From: Burkholderia sp. Ax-1724
GTDB lineage: Bacteria > Pseudomonadota > Gammaproteobacteria > Burkholderiales > Burkholderiaceae
Direction of reading: 5' to 3'
DNA length: 61,534 nt
NCBI RefSeq assembly: GCF_011752995.1
Contig: NZ_VWWL01000033.1
Location: forward strand, 1-61,534
Both the position numbers and the translations under genes were made by a program. Below, one piece after another: positions 1 through 8,978 of the stretch (position 1 is its first letter; each line of letters opens with the position of its first letter). Under the pieces are notes generated by a model. It saw nothing but the letters and a program-made list of their open reading frames with translations. It was not told the origin of the DNA and made no database searches.

Positions 1-633
1 GACATCGACGCCGAGGTCTTCGGGCTTCACGGTTTCCAGCGGCTTTTTCTTCGCCTTCATGATGTTCGGCAGCGTCACGTAGCGCGGCTCGTTCAGGCGC
101 AGATCGGTCGTCACGACGGCCGGCAGCTTCAGCGACAGCGTTTCCGCGCCACCATCCACTTCGCGCGACACGGTGGCCTTGCCGTCTGCCACGACAACCT
201 TCGAGGCGAACGTGGCCTGCGGCAGATTCGCGAGCGCAGCGAGCATCTGGCCGGTCTGGTTCGAATCGTCGTCGATGGCCTGCTTGCCGAGGATCACCAG
301 TTGCGGCTGCTCCCTGTCGACCAGTGCCTTGAGCAGCTTCGCAACGGCCAGCGGCTGCAACTCCTCGTTCGATTCGATCAGGATCGCACGGTCAGCTCCA
401 ATCGCCAGCGCCGTGCGCAGCGTTTCCTGCGACTGCGCCACACCCGCCGACACGGCGATCACCTCGGTCGCCACGCCCGCTTCCTTCAGGCGCACCGCCT
501 CTTCCACCGCGATTTCGTCGAACGGATTCATCGACATCTTCACGTTTGCGATGTCGACGCCCGTGCCGTCCGACTTGACCCGGACCTTCACGTTGTAGTC
601 GACCACTCTTTTCACTGGCACCAGAATTTTCAT
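1..633 (-). CDS. etfB: Electron transfer flavoprotein beta subunit, 3' end cut by window
   Basis: This is the small subunit of the EtfAB heterodimer, a cytoplasmic FAD/AMP protein that carries electrons from acyl-CoA and other dehydrogenases to ETF:ubiquinone oxidoreductase. The frame is open from the ATG at 631-633 to the left edge, giving 211 residues against about 249 in the family, so the C-terminal end lies outside the window. The N-terminus MKILVPVKRVVDYNVKVRV and the segment with NPFDEIAVEEAVRLKE are typical of EtfB, as is the later VTTDLRLNEPRYVTLPNIMKAKKK block, which matches the family recognition region. etfA is expected directly downstream beyond the edge. The identification is firm; only the 3' end is unseen. 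Confidence 0.95.
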   Translation of the reverse strand, partial: MKILVPVKRVVDYNVKVRVKSDGTGVDIANVKMSMNPFDEIAVEEAVRLKEAGVATEVIAVSAGVAQSQETLRTALAIGADRAILIESNEELQPLAVAKLLKALVDREQPQLVILGKQAIDDDSNQTGQMLAALANLPQATFASKVVVADGKATVSREVDGGAETLSLKLPAVVTTDLRLNEPRYVTLPNIMKAKKKPLETVKPEDLGVDV

Positions 634-673
634 GCACACGCTCCAAAGTTACGAATACGTCAACCCGACGAAC

Positions 674-679
674 ATTATA
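674..679 (-). promoter_or_regulatory. Candidate -10 element for etfB
   Basis: The minus strand reads TATAAT, a perfect sigma-70 -10 hexamer, 41 bases upstream of the etfB ATG, which would give a leader of about 34 nt. No good -35 hexamer sits at 16-18 bp spacing, so this is inferred from the -10 match and position only. Confidence 0.4.
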
Positions 680-782
680 GCGACTGCCCTCATGGCAGCC
701 CTGTCGCGGGCGCATTAGCGGGAGGATATCGCTCCTCCGCGGCGCAACGGCAATATCGAACGATCGTTCTATTTTAATCTCT

Positions 783-810
783 AAAAAACCCGGGAGACAA
801 CCCCGGGCTC
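783..810 (-). terminator. Rho-independent terminator of metNIQ
   Basis: On the minus strand a CCCGGG/CCCGGG stem with a seven-base loop (about 789-807) is followed by TTTTTT. It lies about 75 bases past the metQ stop and ahead of etfB, so it separates the two transcription units. Confidence 0.75.
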
Positions 811-881
811 CGACTCGCACCTCTAATTTCGCCTTGCCGTCGTCTTCTTCTTGCGAAGTTGGCGAGCGTCGGCTTACCAGG

Positions 882-1679
882 CTACCAGGCGGTAATGACC
901 GAGCCGCCAAACTTGTTGTCGATGAACTGCTTGACTTCAGGCGAGTGATACGCGGCAACCAGCTTCGCGACCCACGGCTTGTTTCTGTCAGCCTCGCGGA
1001 TCGCGATGATGTTCACGTACGGCCCCTTCGGGTCTTCGATCGCGATCGCGTCCTGCTTCGGCTTCAGGCCCGCTTCCATCGCGAAGTTGGTGTTGATCGC
1101 GGCGGCATCCACATCGCCCAGCGAACGCGGAATCTGCGCCGCGTCGAGTTCGACGATCTTCAGCTTCTTCGGATTCTCGACGATATCGAGCGGCGTCGCC
1201 TTCAGGCCCGCGTCGGCGCGCAGCTTGATGAGCCCCTGCTTCTGCAGCAGCAGAAGCGCACGGCCGCCGTTGGTCGGATCGTTCGGCACCGCGATCTTCG
1301 CGCCTGGCTGCAGTTCGGCGAGCGTCTTCAGCTTCTTCGAGTAGATGCCCATCGGGTAGGTGACGGTGTCCGCGATACGGATCAGCTTGTAGCCACGGTC
1401 CTTCACCTGCGCCTGCAGATACGGGTCGTGCTGATAGCTGTTCGCGTCGAGATCGCCGCTCGCGAGCGCCGCGTTCGGCTGCACGTAATCGGAGAATTCG
1501 ACGATCTTGATGTTGAGACCGTTCTTCGCGGCGACCGTCTTCACGACGTCCATGATCTGCGCATGCGGACCGCCCGTGACACCGACCTTGATCGTGTCTT
1601 CGGCGTGCGCCGCGTTCATGGCGAACAGCGAGACCGCGCCGAGCGCGGCAGCCAGCTTGAGAATGAAGCGACGTTGCAT
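882..1679 (-). CDS. metQ: Methionine ABC transporter substrate-binding protein
   Basis: This is the periplasmic receptor of the MetNIQ importer (NlpA/MetQ family) for D- and L-methionine. The 265-residue protein begins with a Sec signal peptide ending at AHA/E near residue 26. There is no lipobox cysteine, so unlike E. coli MetQ it appears to be a soluble periplasmic protein. The mature part opens with the family segment TIKVGVTGGPHAQIMDVVK and continues with YQHDPYLQAQ and VPNDPTNGGRALLLLQ, both typical of the family. It is the last gene of metN-metI-metQ, about 45 bases after metI, and is followed by a terminator. Confidence 0.95.
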   Translation of the reverse strand: MQRRFILKLAAALGAVSLFAMNAAHAEDTIKVGVTGGPHAQIMDVVKTVAAKNGLNIKIVEFSDYVQPNAALASGDLDANSYQHDPYLQAQVKDRGYKLIRIADTVTYPMGIYSKKLKTLAELQPGAKIAVPNDPTNGGRALLLLQKQGLIKLRADAGLKATPLDIVENPKKLKIVELDAAQIPRSLGDVDAAAINTNFAMEAGLKPKQDAIAIEDPKGPYVNIIAIREADRNKPWVAKLVAAYHSPEVKQFIDNKFGGSVITAW

Positions 1680-1725
1680 GATGGACCCTCTCCGACTCTT
1701 CTAGCGGGTTATAACCCCGGTGGGT

Positions 1726-2379
1726 TTATTTGTGGCTCAGACGACGCACGAGCCAATCGCCAAACGACTGCACCAGTTGCACGAACACGATCAGGATCAG
1801 CACGACTGCGAGCATCACTTCGGGCAGGAAGCGCTGATAACCGTAGCGGATGCCGAGGTCGCCGAGACCGCCGCCGCCGATCGCACCGGCCATCGCCGAA
1901 TAGCCGACCAGCGACACGAACGTGATCGTGAGCCCCGCGACCACGCCCGGCAGCGACTCGGGCAACAGCACCTTGAAGACGATCTGGCGGGTGGTCGCGC
2001 CCATCGCCTGGGCGGCCTCGATGAGCCCGCGGTCGACCTCGCGCAGCGCCGTCTCGACCAGCCGCGCGATGAACGGCACGGCGGAGATCGTCAGCGGCAC
2101 GATGGCGGCCGCCGTGCCGATCGACGAACCGACGACGAGCCGCGTGAACGGAATCACCGCGACGAGCAGGATGATGAACGGTGTCGAGCGCACCGCATTG
2201 ACGAGCACGCCCATCACGCGATTGAGGGCGACGTTTTCGAGCACGCCCTGACGGTCGGTCAGATACAGCAGCACGCCGAGCGGCACGCCGACCACGGCAC
2301 CGATCAGTCCGGAAATGCCCACCATGACGAGCGTTTCCCAGAACGACTGGACGAACATATCGAACATTTCACTCAACAT
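1726..2379 (-). CDS. metI: Methionine ABC transporter permease
   Basis: This is the inner-membrane permease of the MetNIQ importer, 217 residues, the usual size. The protein is mostly hydrophobic. It has the binding-protein-dependent permease domain, with the EAA-type loop visible as ETALREVDRGLIEAAQAMGAT near residue 125. The ATG at 2377-2379 was chosen because it gives the family N-terminus MLSEMFDMFVQSFWET and overlaps the metN stop by about 11 bases, implying translational coupling. A longer reading frame exists upstream but it only reads metN out of frame. Confidence 0.95.
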   Translation of the reverse strand: MLSEMFDMFVQSFWETLVMVGISGLIGAVVGVPLGVLLYLTDRQGVLENVALNRVMGVLVNAVRSTPFIILLVAVIPFTRLVVGSSIGTAAAIVPLTISAVPFIARLVETALREVDRGLIEAAQAMGATTRQIVFKVLLPESLPGVVAGLTITFVSLVGYSAMAGAIGGGGLGDLGIRYGYQRFLPEVMLAVVLILIVFVQLVQSFGDWLVRRLSHK

Positions 2380-3403
2380 GCGAAAGCTCCTCGACCACCA
2401 CACCCTGTTCGCGCAGATACGTGAGCGCCTGCGCCACCTTCGTTGGCTCGCCGCCCGCGAGCACCGCGAGCGAACCGAACGCCTGCCCCTGGATCTCGTC
2501 GATCTGGCCGTGCAGGATGTTGAAGTCGAGTTCGTAGCGGCGGATCGTCTCCGAGAGAATCGGCTGATCGACACCCGAGCCCGTGAACGCGAGGCGCAGC
2601 AGATGGCCGCTGCCGGTCTTCAGACGCTGCGCGACGCGCGCCTTCATGGCGGGCGGTAGTTCCTGCGCGATCACGTCGCCGATCAGCGCGCGCGTGACTT
2701 CGTGGCGCGGCTGCAGGAACACGTCGATCACCTTGCCCTCTTCGACGACACGGCCCGCGTCGAGCACCGCGACGCGGTCGCAGACCTGCTTGATTACGTC
2801 CATCTGGTGCGTGATCAGCACGATCGTGAGGTTCAGTTCGCGGTTGATACGCTTGAGCAGATCGAGAATCGCGCGCGTCGTTTCGGGGTCGAGCGCGGAC
2901 GTCGCTTCGTCGGAAAGCAGCACCTTCGGCTTGCTCGCGAGCGCGCGCGCGATCCCGACGCGCTGCTTCTGGCCGCCGCTGATCTGCGCCGGATAGCGGT
3001 CCTTCTGCGCCGACAGGCCGACGAGGTCGAGCAGCGGCAGCACGTTGGCCTCGATTTCGTCGCGCTTCATGCCGGCCAGTTCGAGCGGCAGCGCGACGTT
3101 CTCGTACACCGTGCGCGAGGACAGCAGATTGAAGTGCTGGAAGATCATGCCGATCTCGCGGCGCGCCTCGCGCAACTGCGCGGCGGGCAGCGTCGTCAGA
3201 TCGCGGCCGTTGACGACGATGTTGCCTTCCGACGGCCGCGTCAGCAGGTTGATCGTGCGCACGAGCGTGCTCTTGCCGGCGCCGCTGCGGCCGATAATGC
3301 CGAACACCTCGCCGGCCGGAATCGTCAGATTGACGTTGTGCAGCGCCTCGACCCAGCCCCGGGGCCCGGCAAACCGCTGCGAAATATTGCGTATTTCAAT
3401 CAT
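2369..3403 (-). CDS. metN: Methionine ABC transporter ATP-binding protein
   Basis: This is the ATPase subunit of the methionine importer, 344 residues. It has a Walker A GRSGAGKST near residue 38, a signature SGGQKQRVGIARAL and a Walker B ending LLSDEATSALD. The C-terminal part (after about residue 265) is the NIL domain that binds methionine and inhibits transport in this family. The start is the ATG at 3401-3403 (MIEIRNISQRF); an upstream in-frame extension has no family similarity. It is the first gene of the operon. Confidence 0.95.
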   Translation of the reverse strand: MIEIRNISQRFAGPRGWVEALHNVNLTIPAGEVFGIIGRSGAGKSTLVRTINLLTRPSEGNIVVNGRDLTTLPAAQLREARREIGMIFQHFNLLSSRTVYENVALPLELAGMKRDEIEANVLPLLDLVGLSAQKDRYPAQISGGQKQRVGIARALASKPKVLLSDEATSALDPETTRAILDLLKRINRELNLTIVLITHQMDVIKQVCDRVAVLDAGRVVEEGKVIDVFLQPRHEVTRALIGDVIAQELPPAMKARVAQRLKTGSGHLLRLAFTGSGVDQPILSETIRRYELDFNILHGQIDEIQGQAFGSLAVLAGGEPTKVAQALTYLREQGVVVEELSHVE

Positions 3404-3640
3404 GGAAAACGAAACGGCGACGACTGCCGGCGAGCATGGTGCTCCCGGCAAGCGGCCGCCGTTGCTTTTATTGGGATTTGAGGCCGCCATTCTACCGCAG
3501 CGGCGACATACTCTTTAATAATCAATTCCGATCTTTTCATAACCTGAAAGCATTAGAGGGACGTACAGTGCGCGAAGCTCGCGTGCCCCGTGCCGCAGCG
3601 ACTATGATCGGGCGACATCCAACCAGGACACGCCGCAGCC

Positions 3641-4558
3641 ATGCCGACACCCCCGAGCCACACCGTGCGCGCCAGCGCGGGCAACCTCGCTGGCAACGCC
3701 AGCAGCGACGCGCCGCCGCGCGCGTCGGTGACGACCGCCGACGGCGTGCAGTTGCCGCTCTATCGCTGGCAGCCCGCCGGCCCCACGCGCGCGACGGTCG
3801 CGCTGCTGCATGGTCTCGCCGAGCACGCCGGCCGCTACGCCGCGCTGGCCGGCCGGCTCAACGGCGCGGGCATCGAGCTCGTCGCGATCGATCTGCGTGG
3901 CCACGGCCATGCGCCCGGCAAGCGCGCCTACGTGAAGCGCTTCGACGACTATCTGCTCGACGCGCAGGCGCTCGTCGACGCCGCCGCGCAAAGCTGCGCA
4001 CCGCTGTTCCTGATGGGGCACAGCATGGGCGGCGCAATCGCCGCGCTCCATGCGATCGAACGGCTTGCCGCAAGCGGCCGTCGCTTGAGCGGCCTGATCC
4101 TGTCGAGTCCCGCGCTGGCGCCGGGCCGCGACGTGCCGCGCTGGATGCTCGCGGCGAGCCAGATAATCAGCCGCCTCTACCCGGGCTTCCCGGCGATGAA
4201 GATCGACCCCGCGCTGCTCTCGCGTCTACAGCCGGTGGTGAACGCCAATCGCAACGATCCGCTCGTGCATCACGACGCGATTCCGGCACGCACGGGTGCC
4301 GAGCTGCTGCTCGCGATGGCGCGCATCGAACGCGGCCGCGCGAATCTGTGCATGCCGCTGCTCGTCTATCACGGCACCGCGGACAAACTGACCGAGCCCG
4401 ACGGCAGTCGCGCCTTCGGCGAGCACGCGGGCTCGCCGGATAAAACGCTTACGCTGTACGAAGGCAGCTATCACGAGACGATGAACGATCTCGACCGCGA
4501 TCGGGTGATCGGCGCGTTGATCGAGTGGATCGAGATGCGGGCGGTGGGGCGAAGCTGA
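3641..4558 (+). CDS. Alpha/beta hydrolase, monoacylglycerol lipase-like
   Basis: This is a serine hydrolase of the lysophospholipase/monoglyceride lipase group, 305 residues. The nucleophile elbow GHSMGG places Ser128. The oxyanion region is HGLAEHAGRY near residue 57. A GTADKL segment supplies the likely acid Asp, and GSYHETMND supplies the catalytic His near the C-terminus. There is no signal peptide, so it is probably cytoplasmic. It is divergent from metN and followed by a minus-strand gene, so it stands alone. The first 30 residues are Ala/Ser-rich and the start could lie a little further in. The natural substrate is unknown; a glycerolipid or ester is inferred from the family. Confidence 0.85.
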   Translation: MPTPPSHTVRASAGNLAGNASSDAPPRASVTTADGVQLPLYRWQPAGPTRATVALLHGLAEHAGRYAALAGRLNGAGIELVAIDLRGHGHAPGKRAYVKRFDDYLLDAQALVDAAAQSCAPLFLMGHSMGGAIAALHAIERLAASGRRLSGLILSSPALAPGRDVPRWMLAASQIISRLYPGFPAMKIDPALLSRLQPVVNANRNDPLVHHDAIPARTGAELLLAMARIERGRANLCMPLLVYHGTADKLTEPDGSRAFGEHAGSPDKTLTLYEGSYHETMNDLDRDRVIGALIEWIEMRAVGRS

Positions 4559-4653
4559 GCGATGCGGGGTGCGACGGTGACCTCTGGGCGACCTCGAATT
4601 GACGGCTGCGCCCAGCGACGGTTGATGAACAGAACCACAGCGCTTGCGACCGT

Positions 4654-5463
4654 CTACCGCTTCCAGTCCGGCGCGCGCTTGTCGATAAACGCCTGCACGC
4701 CTTCGAGCGCCGAGTCGTCCATCATGTTGCAGGCCATCGTCTGGCCGGCAAGTTGGTAGGCAGCCTCGATACCCATTTCGAGCTGCCGGTAGAACAGCCC
4801 CTTGCCCGCGCTGACCGCTTCGACCGGCTTCGCGCAGATGCTCGCGGCGAGCCGCGCGAGTTCGTCGTCGAGCATGTCGGCCGGGACCGCGCGATTGACG
4901 AGGCCCTGCTGCTGCGCCTGCGCGGCGTCGATGAAATCGCCGGTGAGCAGCATTTCGAGCGCCGCCTTGCGCGACAGGTTGCGCGACAGCGGCACCGACG
5001 GCGTCGCGCAGAACAGCCCGAGATTCACGCCCGAGACGGCGAAGCGCGCGGTATCGACGGCGACCGCGAGATCGCACATCGCGACGAGCTGGCAACCGGC
5101 CGCGGTCGCGATGCCGTGCACGCGCGCGATCACCGGCTGCGGCATGCGCTGGATCGTCATCATCAGCTTCGTGCAGCGCGCGAAAAGCCGCTGGTAATAC
5201 TCAAGCGACGGCGCCGCGCGCATCTCCTTCAGATCGTGTCCCGCGCAAAACGCCCGCCCGGCCCCGGCGATCACGACAACGCGCGCGTCCGTCTTCGAGA
5301 TCGCGCTCAAGCTCTGCTGCAGTTCGTCGAGCAATGCTTCGGATAGCGCATTGAACGCGGCGGGCCGGTTCATCGTCACGCGCACGACACCGCGCACGCG
5401 ATACGCGTCGTGTTCGATCTCGACCAGTGAGACCTTGCCGCTGTCGGCGGGACTGGCGTTCAT
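4654..5463 (-). CDS. Crotonase-fold protein, ECHDC3-like (annotated enoyl-CoA hydratase)
   Basis: This 269-residue member of the enoyl-CoA hydratase/isomerase superfamily has an oxyanion-hole segment GRAFCAGHDLKEM and HGIATAAGCQLVAMCDLAVA. Both catalytic glutamates of true hydratases look replaced: the usual GCEL is GCQL, and the second Glu region reads SGVNLGLFCATPSV. This pattern, and MMTIQRMPQPVIARVHG, match the ECHDC3-type subgroup, whose reaction is not established. The ATG at 5461-5463 gives MNASPADSGKVSLVEI and lies 34 bases beyond the stop of the deacetylase-family gene upstream, so the two are probably co-transcribed. A CoA-thioester ligand is likely; calling it a hydratase is not supported by the active site. 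Confidence 0.85.
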   Translation of the reverse strand: MNASPADSGKVSLVEIEHDAYRVRGVVRVTMNRPAAFNALSEALLDELQQSLSAISKTDARVVVIAGAGRAFCAGHDLKEMRAAPSLEYYQRLFARCTKLMMTIQRMPQPVIARVHGIATAAGCQLVAMCDLAVAVDTARFAVSGVNLGLFCATPSVPLSRNLSRKAALEMLLTGDFIDAAQAQQQGLVNRAVPADMLDDELARLAASICAKPVEAVSAGKGLFYRQLEMGIEAAYQLAGQTMACNMMDDSALEGVQAFIDKRAPDWKR

Positions 5464-5497
5464 GGCTCGCTCCTCGCTGCCGGACGTTGTGGCGATA

Positions 5498-6421
5498 TCA
5501 GATCCCGGCCAGCGCCCGCACGTGCGCGACCACGCTGCGCCCGAGCGCCGACAGGTTGTAGCCGCCCTCGAGACAGCTGACGATGCGCCCGCGCGCATAG
5601 CGCCGCGCGATCTCGCGCATCTGCTCGGTGATCCATGCGTAATCGTCCTCGACGAGCCCCATGTTGCCGAGGTCGTCTTCGCGATGCGCATCGAAGCCGG
5701 CCGAGATGAACAGCATCTCCGGCTTGAATTCGTGCAGGCGCGGCAGCCACAGCATGTCGACCGCCTCGCGCACGGCCATGCCGTTCGAGCGCGCCGGCAT
5801 CGGCACGTTGCACATGTTGGACGCCTGGTTGTCGGCGCCCGTGAACGGATAGAACGGATGCTGGAAGATGCTGCACATCAGCACGCGCGGGTCGCCCGAG
5901 AACGCGGCCTCGGTGCCGTTGCCGTGGTGCACGTCGAAGTCGACGATCGCGACGCGCGCGAGGCCATGCACTTCGAGTGCATGACGCGCCGCGATCGCGA
6001 CGTTGTTGAAGAAGCAGAAGCCCATCGCGCGCGCCGGCTCCGCGTGGTGGCCGGGTGGCCGCACGCTGCAGAACGCGTTGTCGTAACGGCCTTCGAGCAC
6101 CGCGTCGGTGGCGGCGACCGCCGCGCCCGCGGCGCGCAACGCGGCTTGCCAGGTGTGCGGATTCATCGTCGTGTCGGGATCGATTTCGGCGATGCCCTCG
6201 GCCGGCGAGCGGCTGCGGATGTAGTCGACATGCGCCTGCGTATGCACGCGCAGCAGCGCGGTTTCGTCGGCGAGCGGCGCCGGCTCGCGCTCGATCAGCG
6301 TGTCGATGCGGCTCGCGATCAGTTGATCCTCGATCGCCTGCAGGCGCGCGGGACATTCGGGATGCCACCGCCCCATGTCGTGCAGCAGACAGTCGGCGTG
6401 GGAATAAAAGGCTGTTGCCAT
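5498..6421 (-). CDS. Histone deacetylase family protein
   Basis: This is a zinc-dependent deacetylase/acetylpolyamine amidohydrolase-family enzyme of 307 residues. The family motifs are in order: RPPGHHA (121-127, catalytic His pair), DFDVHHGNGTEAAF (161-174, with metal ligands Asp163 and His165), SAGFDAHREDDLG (third metal ligand Asp) and LEGGYN, the Tyr-containing loop. The ATG at 6419-6421 gives MATAFYSHADCLLHD. In bacteria these enzymes remove acetyl groups from small amines, polyamines or acetoin-type substrates; which one applies here cannot be told. It precedes the crotonase-like gene on the same strand. Confidence 0.9.
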   Translation of the reverse strand: MATAFYSHADCLLHDMGRWHPECPARLQAIEDQLIASRIDTLIEREPAPLADETALLRVHTQAHVDYIRSRSPAEGIAEIDPDTTMNPHTWQAALRAAGAAVAATDAVLEGRYDNAFCSVRPPGHHAEPARAMGFCFFNNVAIAARHALEVHGLARVAIVDFDVHHGNGTEAAFSGDPRVLMCSIFQHPFYPFTGADNQASNMCNVPMPARSNGMAVREAVDMLWLPRLHEFKPEMLFISAGFDAHREDDLGNMGLVEDDYAWITEQMREIARRYARGRIVSCLEGGYNLSALGRSVVAHVRALAGI

Positions 6422-6659
6422 GGTTCTCTTGTGCGTCTCTTCTACGCGCGGCGCATGCGATGCGCGCGGCGTGTCTCCGTCGAGCGGCGCGCCCCGGCGC
6501 GCCAACATGCATCAAGTTACCACAGGCCGCCGCCGCGGCGTCGCCGCCTGACGGCTGTGGCACGATCGGCACGGTTTTGCGAAAGCCGTCGGGTATACTG
6601 CCCCGACCTGTTTCCCGGTGCCTCACTGTCTTCCACGCATTGCGCCCACTGCTCTCACT

Positions 6660-7961
6660 ATGACCGTCAAGTCTGCCCTGTCCGCACGATCCACACGCAA
6701 CCGGTTGCGCCTTGGCGCGCTGGCCGCCTCACTGTCCGCCGCATCGTGCATGCTCATGACAGCGAGTCCGGCGCACGCGCAAAGCGCCGCGCGCAAGGCG
6801 CCGGTGCTGGTCGCGCAGAGCCAGCCGCAGCAGCCGGTCCAGCAGGGGCAGACGTTCGAGGAAGAGATCATTCCGCAGCGTTACGCGAATAACGCGAATG
6901 TCGACGCGTTCATCAACGAGATGGTGGCGCGCTATGACTTCGACGCAGCCGCGCTGCACGCGCTCTTTGCCGGCGTCAGCTATTCGACGACCGCGGTGAA
7001 ACTCGTGACGCCCTCGCCTTCGCCGTCGATCAAGAACTGGCGCGTGTATCAGGCGCGCTTCCTGGACCCGGTGCGCATCAATGCCGGCGTGCGCTTCTGG
7101 CGCGAGAACCAGGCCACCTTGCAGCGCGCCTATGAAGAGTTCGGCGTGCCGCCGGAAGTGATCGTCGGCATTATCGGCGTGGAGACGATCTACGGCCGCT
7201 ACATGGGCAACTTCCGCGTGCTCGATGCCCTGACCACGCTGAGCTTCGATTACCCGAACACCGCCAATCGCGCGGATCGCCAGGCCACCTTCCGCAAGAA
7301 TCTCGAAGACTATCTGGTGTGGACGCGCGACTCGCAGATCGACCCGACCACGGTGCTCGGCTCCTATACCGGCGCGATCGGCATTCCGCAATTCCTGCCG
7401 AGCAGCATCGTGCAATACGCGGTGAACTACGACGGCAACAAGGGGATCGATCTGCGTACGAGCCAGGCGGACGCGATCGGCAGCGTCGCGAATTATCTGC
7501 GGCAGAACGGCTGGGAAAGCGGCCGGCCGGTGGTGTGGCGCATCGCCTCGGATATCGGCAGCCTCGGCGTCGCGCAGGCGGCCGCCGACGGCCGGCCCGA
7601 ACCGCACTGGCCGCTCGACCAGTTGCTGCGTGCCGGGCTCGTGCTGAACGAGCCGAACGTCGATATCGCCCAGGAAGCCGGCACGCCGGTGACGGTGGTC
7701 GATCTGCCGTCGCCGGGACGCGGCACCGAGTTCATGCTCGGCCTGAAGAACTTCTATGTGCTGACGCGTTACAACCGCAGTTTCTTCTATGCGCTCGCGG
7801 TGTATCAGCTGGGCCAGCGGGTCAAGGCACAGATGCAGGCGCTCGATGCGGTCAATGCAGCGAAAGCGGCCAATGCGGTTGATACGGTCAATGGCACGGC
7901 ATCGCAAGGAGCACAGGGAGCGCAAGCGCCGGCCAGTTCGCCGAACCCCGCTTCGCAATAA
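6660..7961 (+). CDS. mltB: Lytic murein transglycosylase B
   Basis: This is a peptidoglycan lytic transglycosylase of the SltB/MltB family, 433 residues from the ATG at 6660. It cleaves the MurNAc-GlcNAc bond to form 1,6-anhydroMurNAc products. A signal peptide with ASPAHA/QS at residues 35-42 exports it. The catalytic Glu is Glu175 in GIIGVETIYGRYMG. FRVLDALTTLSFDYP and the TGAIGIPQFLPSSI substrate-groove motif follow. Cys30 lies in the signal region but lacks a proper lipobox, so a soluble periplasmic form is more likely than a lipoprotein. The Ala/Gln-rich C-terminal tail is low complexity. Confidence 0.93.
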   Translation: MTVKSALSARSTRNRLRLGALAASLSAASCMLMTASPAHAQSAARKAPVLVAQSQPQQPVQQGQTFEEEIIPQRYANNANVDAFINEMVARYDFDAAALHALFAGVSYSTTAVKLVTPSPSPSIKNWRVYQARFLDPVRINAGVRFWRENQATLQRAYEEFGVPPEVIVGIIGVETIYGRYMGNFRVLDALTTLSFDYPNTANRADRQATFRKNLEDYLVWTRDSQIDPTTVLGSYTGAIGIPQFLPSSIVQYAVNYDGNKGIDLRTSQADAIGSVANYLRQNGWESGRPVVWRIASDIGSLGVAQAAADGRPEPHWPLDQLLRAGLVLNEPNVDIAQEAGTPVTVVDLPSPGRGTEFMLGLKNFYVLTRYNRSFFYALAVYQLGQRVKAQMQALDAVNAAKAANAVDTVNGTASQGAQGAQAPASSPNPASQ

Positions 7962-8005
7962 ATGCCGCGACGAGGCGCCATGTGCGCTTCGCTTCGAACG
8001 ACATC

Positions 8006-8034
8006 AAAAAGCGCCGGCTCGACCGGCGCTTTTT
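8006..8034. terminator. Bidirectional terminator between mltB and cysM
   Basis: A GCGCCGG/CCGGCGC stem with a CTCGA loop is flanked by AAAAA on the left and TTTTTC on the right. It sits between the convergent mltB and cysM stops, so it can end both transcripts. Confidence 0.85.
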
Positions 8035-8075
8035 CTTGACACCTACGACTCGCGAGACTCGCTCGGCTCGCGCAC

Positions 8076-8978
8076 TCAGGCCGGAAACACGCCCGTGGAC
8101 AGATAGCGGTCGCCGCGATCGCAGACGATGAACACGATCGTCGCGTTCTCGACCTGGCGCGCGACACGCAGCGCGACTTCACATGCACCGCCCGACGAAA
8201 TGCCGGCGAAGATGCCTTCGACCGACGCCAGGCGGCGTGCCATCGCTTCGGCTGCGGACTGGCTCACGTTCTCGACGCGATCCACGCGGCTGCGGTCGAA
8301 AATTTTCGGCAGATAGGCTTCCGGCCATTTGCGGATGCCGGGAATACGCGAACCTTCCTCGGGCTGCGCCCCGATGATTTCAATCTGCTGATTCTGTGTT
8401 TTCAGATACGTCGACACGCCCATGATCGTGCCGGTCGTTCCCATCGACGACACGAAGTGCGTGATGCGCCCTTCGGTGTCGCGCCAGATTTCCGGGCCCG
8501 TGCCTTCGACGTGCGCCGCCGGATTGTCCGGGTTCGCGAACTGGTCGAGGATGATGCCCTTGCCTTCGCGCTGCATCTGCTCGGCGAGATCGCGCGCGTA
8601 TTCCATGCCGCCCGTGACCGGCGTCAGAATGATCTGCGCGCCATACGCGGCCATGCTCTGACGGCGCTCGACCGACAGGTCTTCCGGCATGATCAGCACC
8701 ATCTTGTAGCCGCGGATCGCCGCAGCCATCGCCAGCGCAATGCCGGTGTTGCCGCTTGTCGATTCGATCAGCGTGTCGCCCGGCTTGATGCGGCCGCGCG
8801 CTTCCGCCTTCTTGATCATCGACAACGCCGGACGGTCCTTCACCGATCCAGCCGGATTGTTGCCCTCGAGCTTGGCGAGAATCACGTTGTTGCGGCTGCG
8901 GATCTCGTCGTCGGGGAGCCGGACCAGTTGCACGAGCGGCGTGTTGCCGATCGTGTCTTCAATCGTTTTGTATGCCAT
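8076..8978 (-). CDS. cysM: Cysteine synthase B (O-acetylserine sulfhydrylase B)
   Basis: This PLP enzyme makes L-cysteine from O-acetyl-L-serine and sulfide, or thiosulfate for the B isozyme, in the cytoplasm. It is 300 residues, the CysM length. PLP Lys47 lies in NPAGSVKDRPA. The phosphate and substrate loop TSGNTG is at 74-79. The sequence reads VSSMGTTGTIMG and GISSGGACEVALR further on. The CysM-specific EIIGAQPEEGSRIPGIRKW region is present, distinguishing it from CysK. The start is the ATG at 8976-8978. The 340 bases upstream carry no other gene. Confidence 0.95.
   Translation of the reverse strand: MAYKTIEDTIGNTPLVQLVRLPDDEIRSRNNVILAKLEGNNPAGSVKDRPALSMIKKAEARGRIKPGDTLIESTSGNTGIALAMAAAIRGYKMVLIMPEDLSVERRQSMAAYGAQIILTPVTGGMEYARDLAEQMQREGKGIILDQFANPDNPAAHVEGTGPEIWRDTEGRITHFVSSMGTTGTIMGVSTYLKTQNQQIEIIGAQPEEGSRIPGIRKWPEAYLPKIFDRSRVDRVENVSQSAAEAMARRLASVEGIFAGISSGGACEVALRVARQVENATIVFIVCDRGDRYLSTGVFPA

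Noticed and set aside
26..60. Frameshift or truncation of etfB
   Set aside because: The frame is intact to the window edge. The missing C-terminal 38 or so residues are due to the window boundary, not a mutation.
3404..3640. Riboswitch upstream of metN
   Set aside because: No SAM-riboswitch-like conserved core or terminator hairpin was recognisable in the metN leader.
6660..6780. MltB as a lipoprotein via Cys30
   Set aside because: The residues before Cys30 (AAS) lack the Leu/Val at -3 of a lipobox, and a standard AHA/QS cleavage site follows, so a soluble periplasmic form is more likely.
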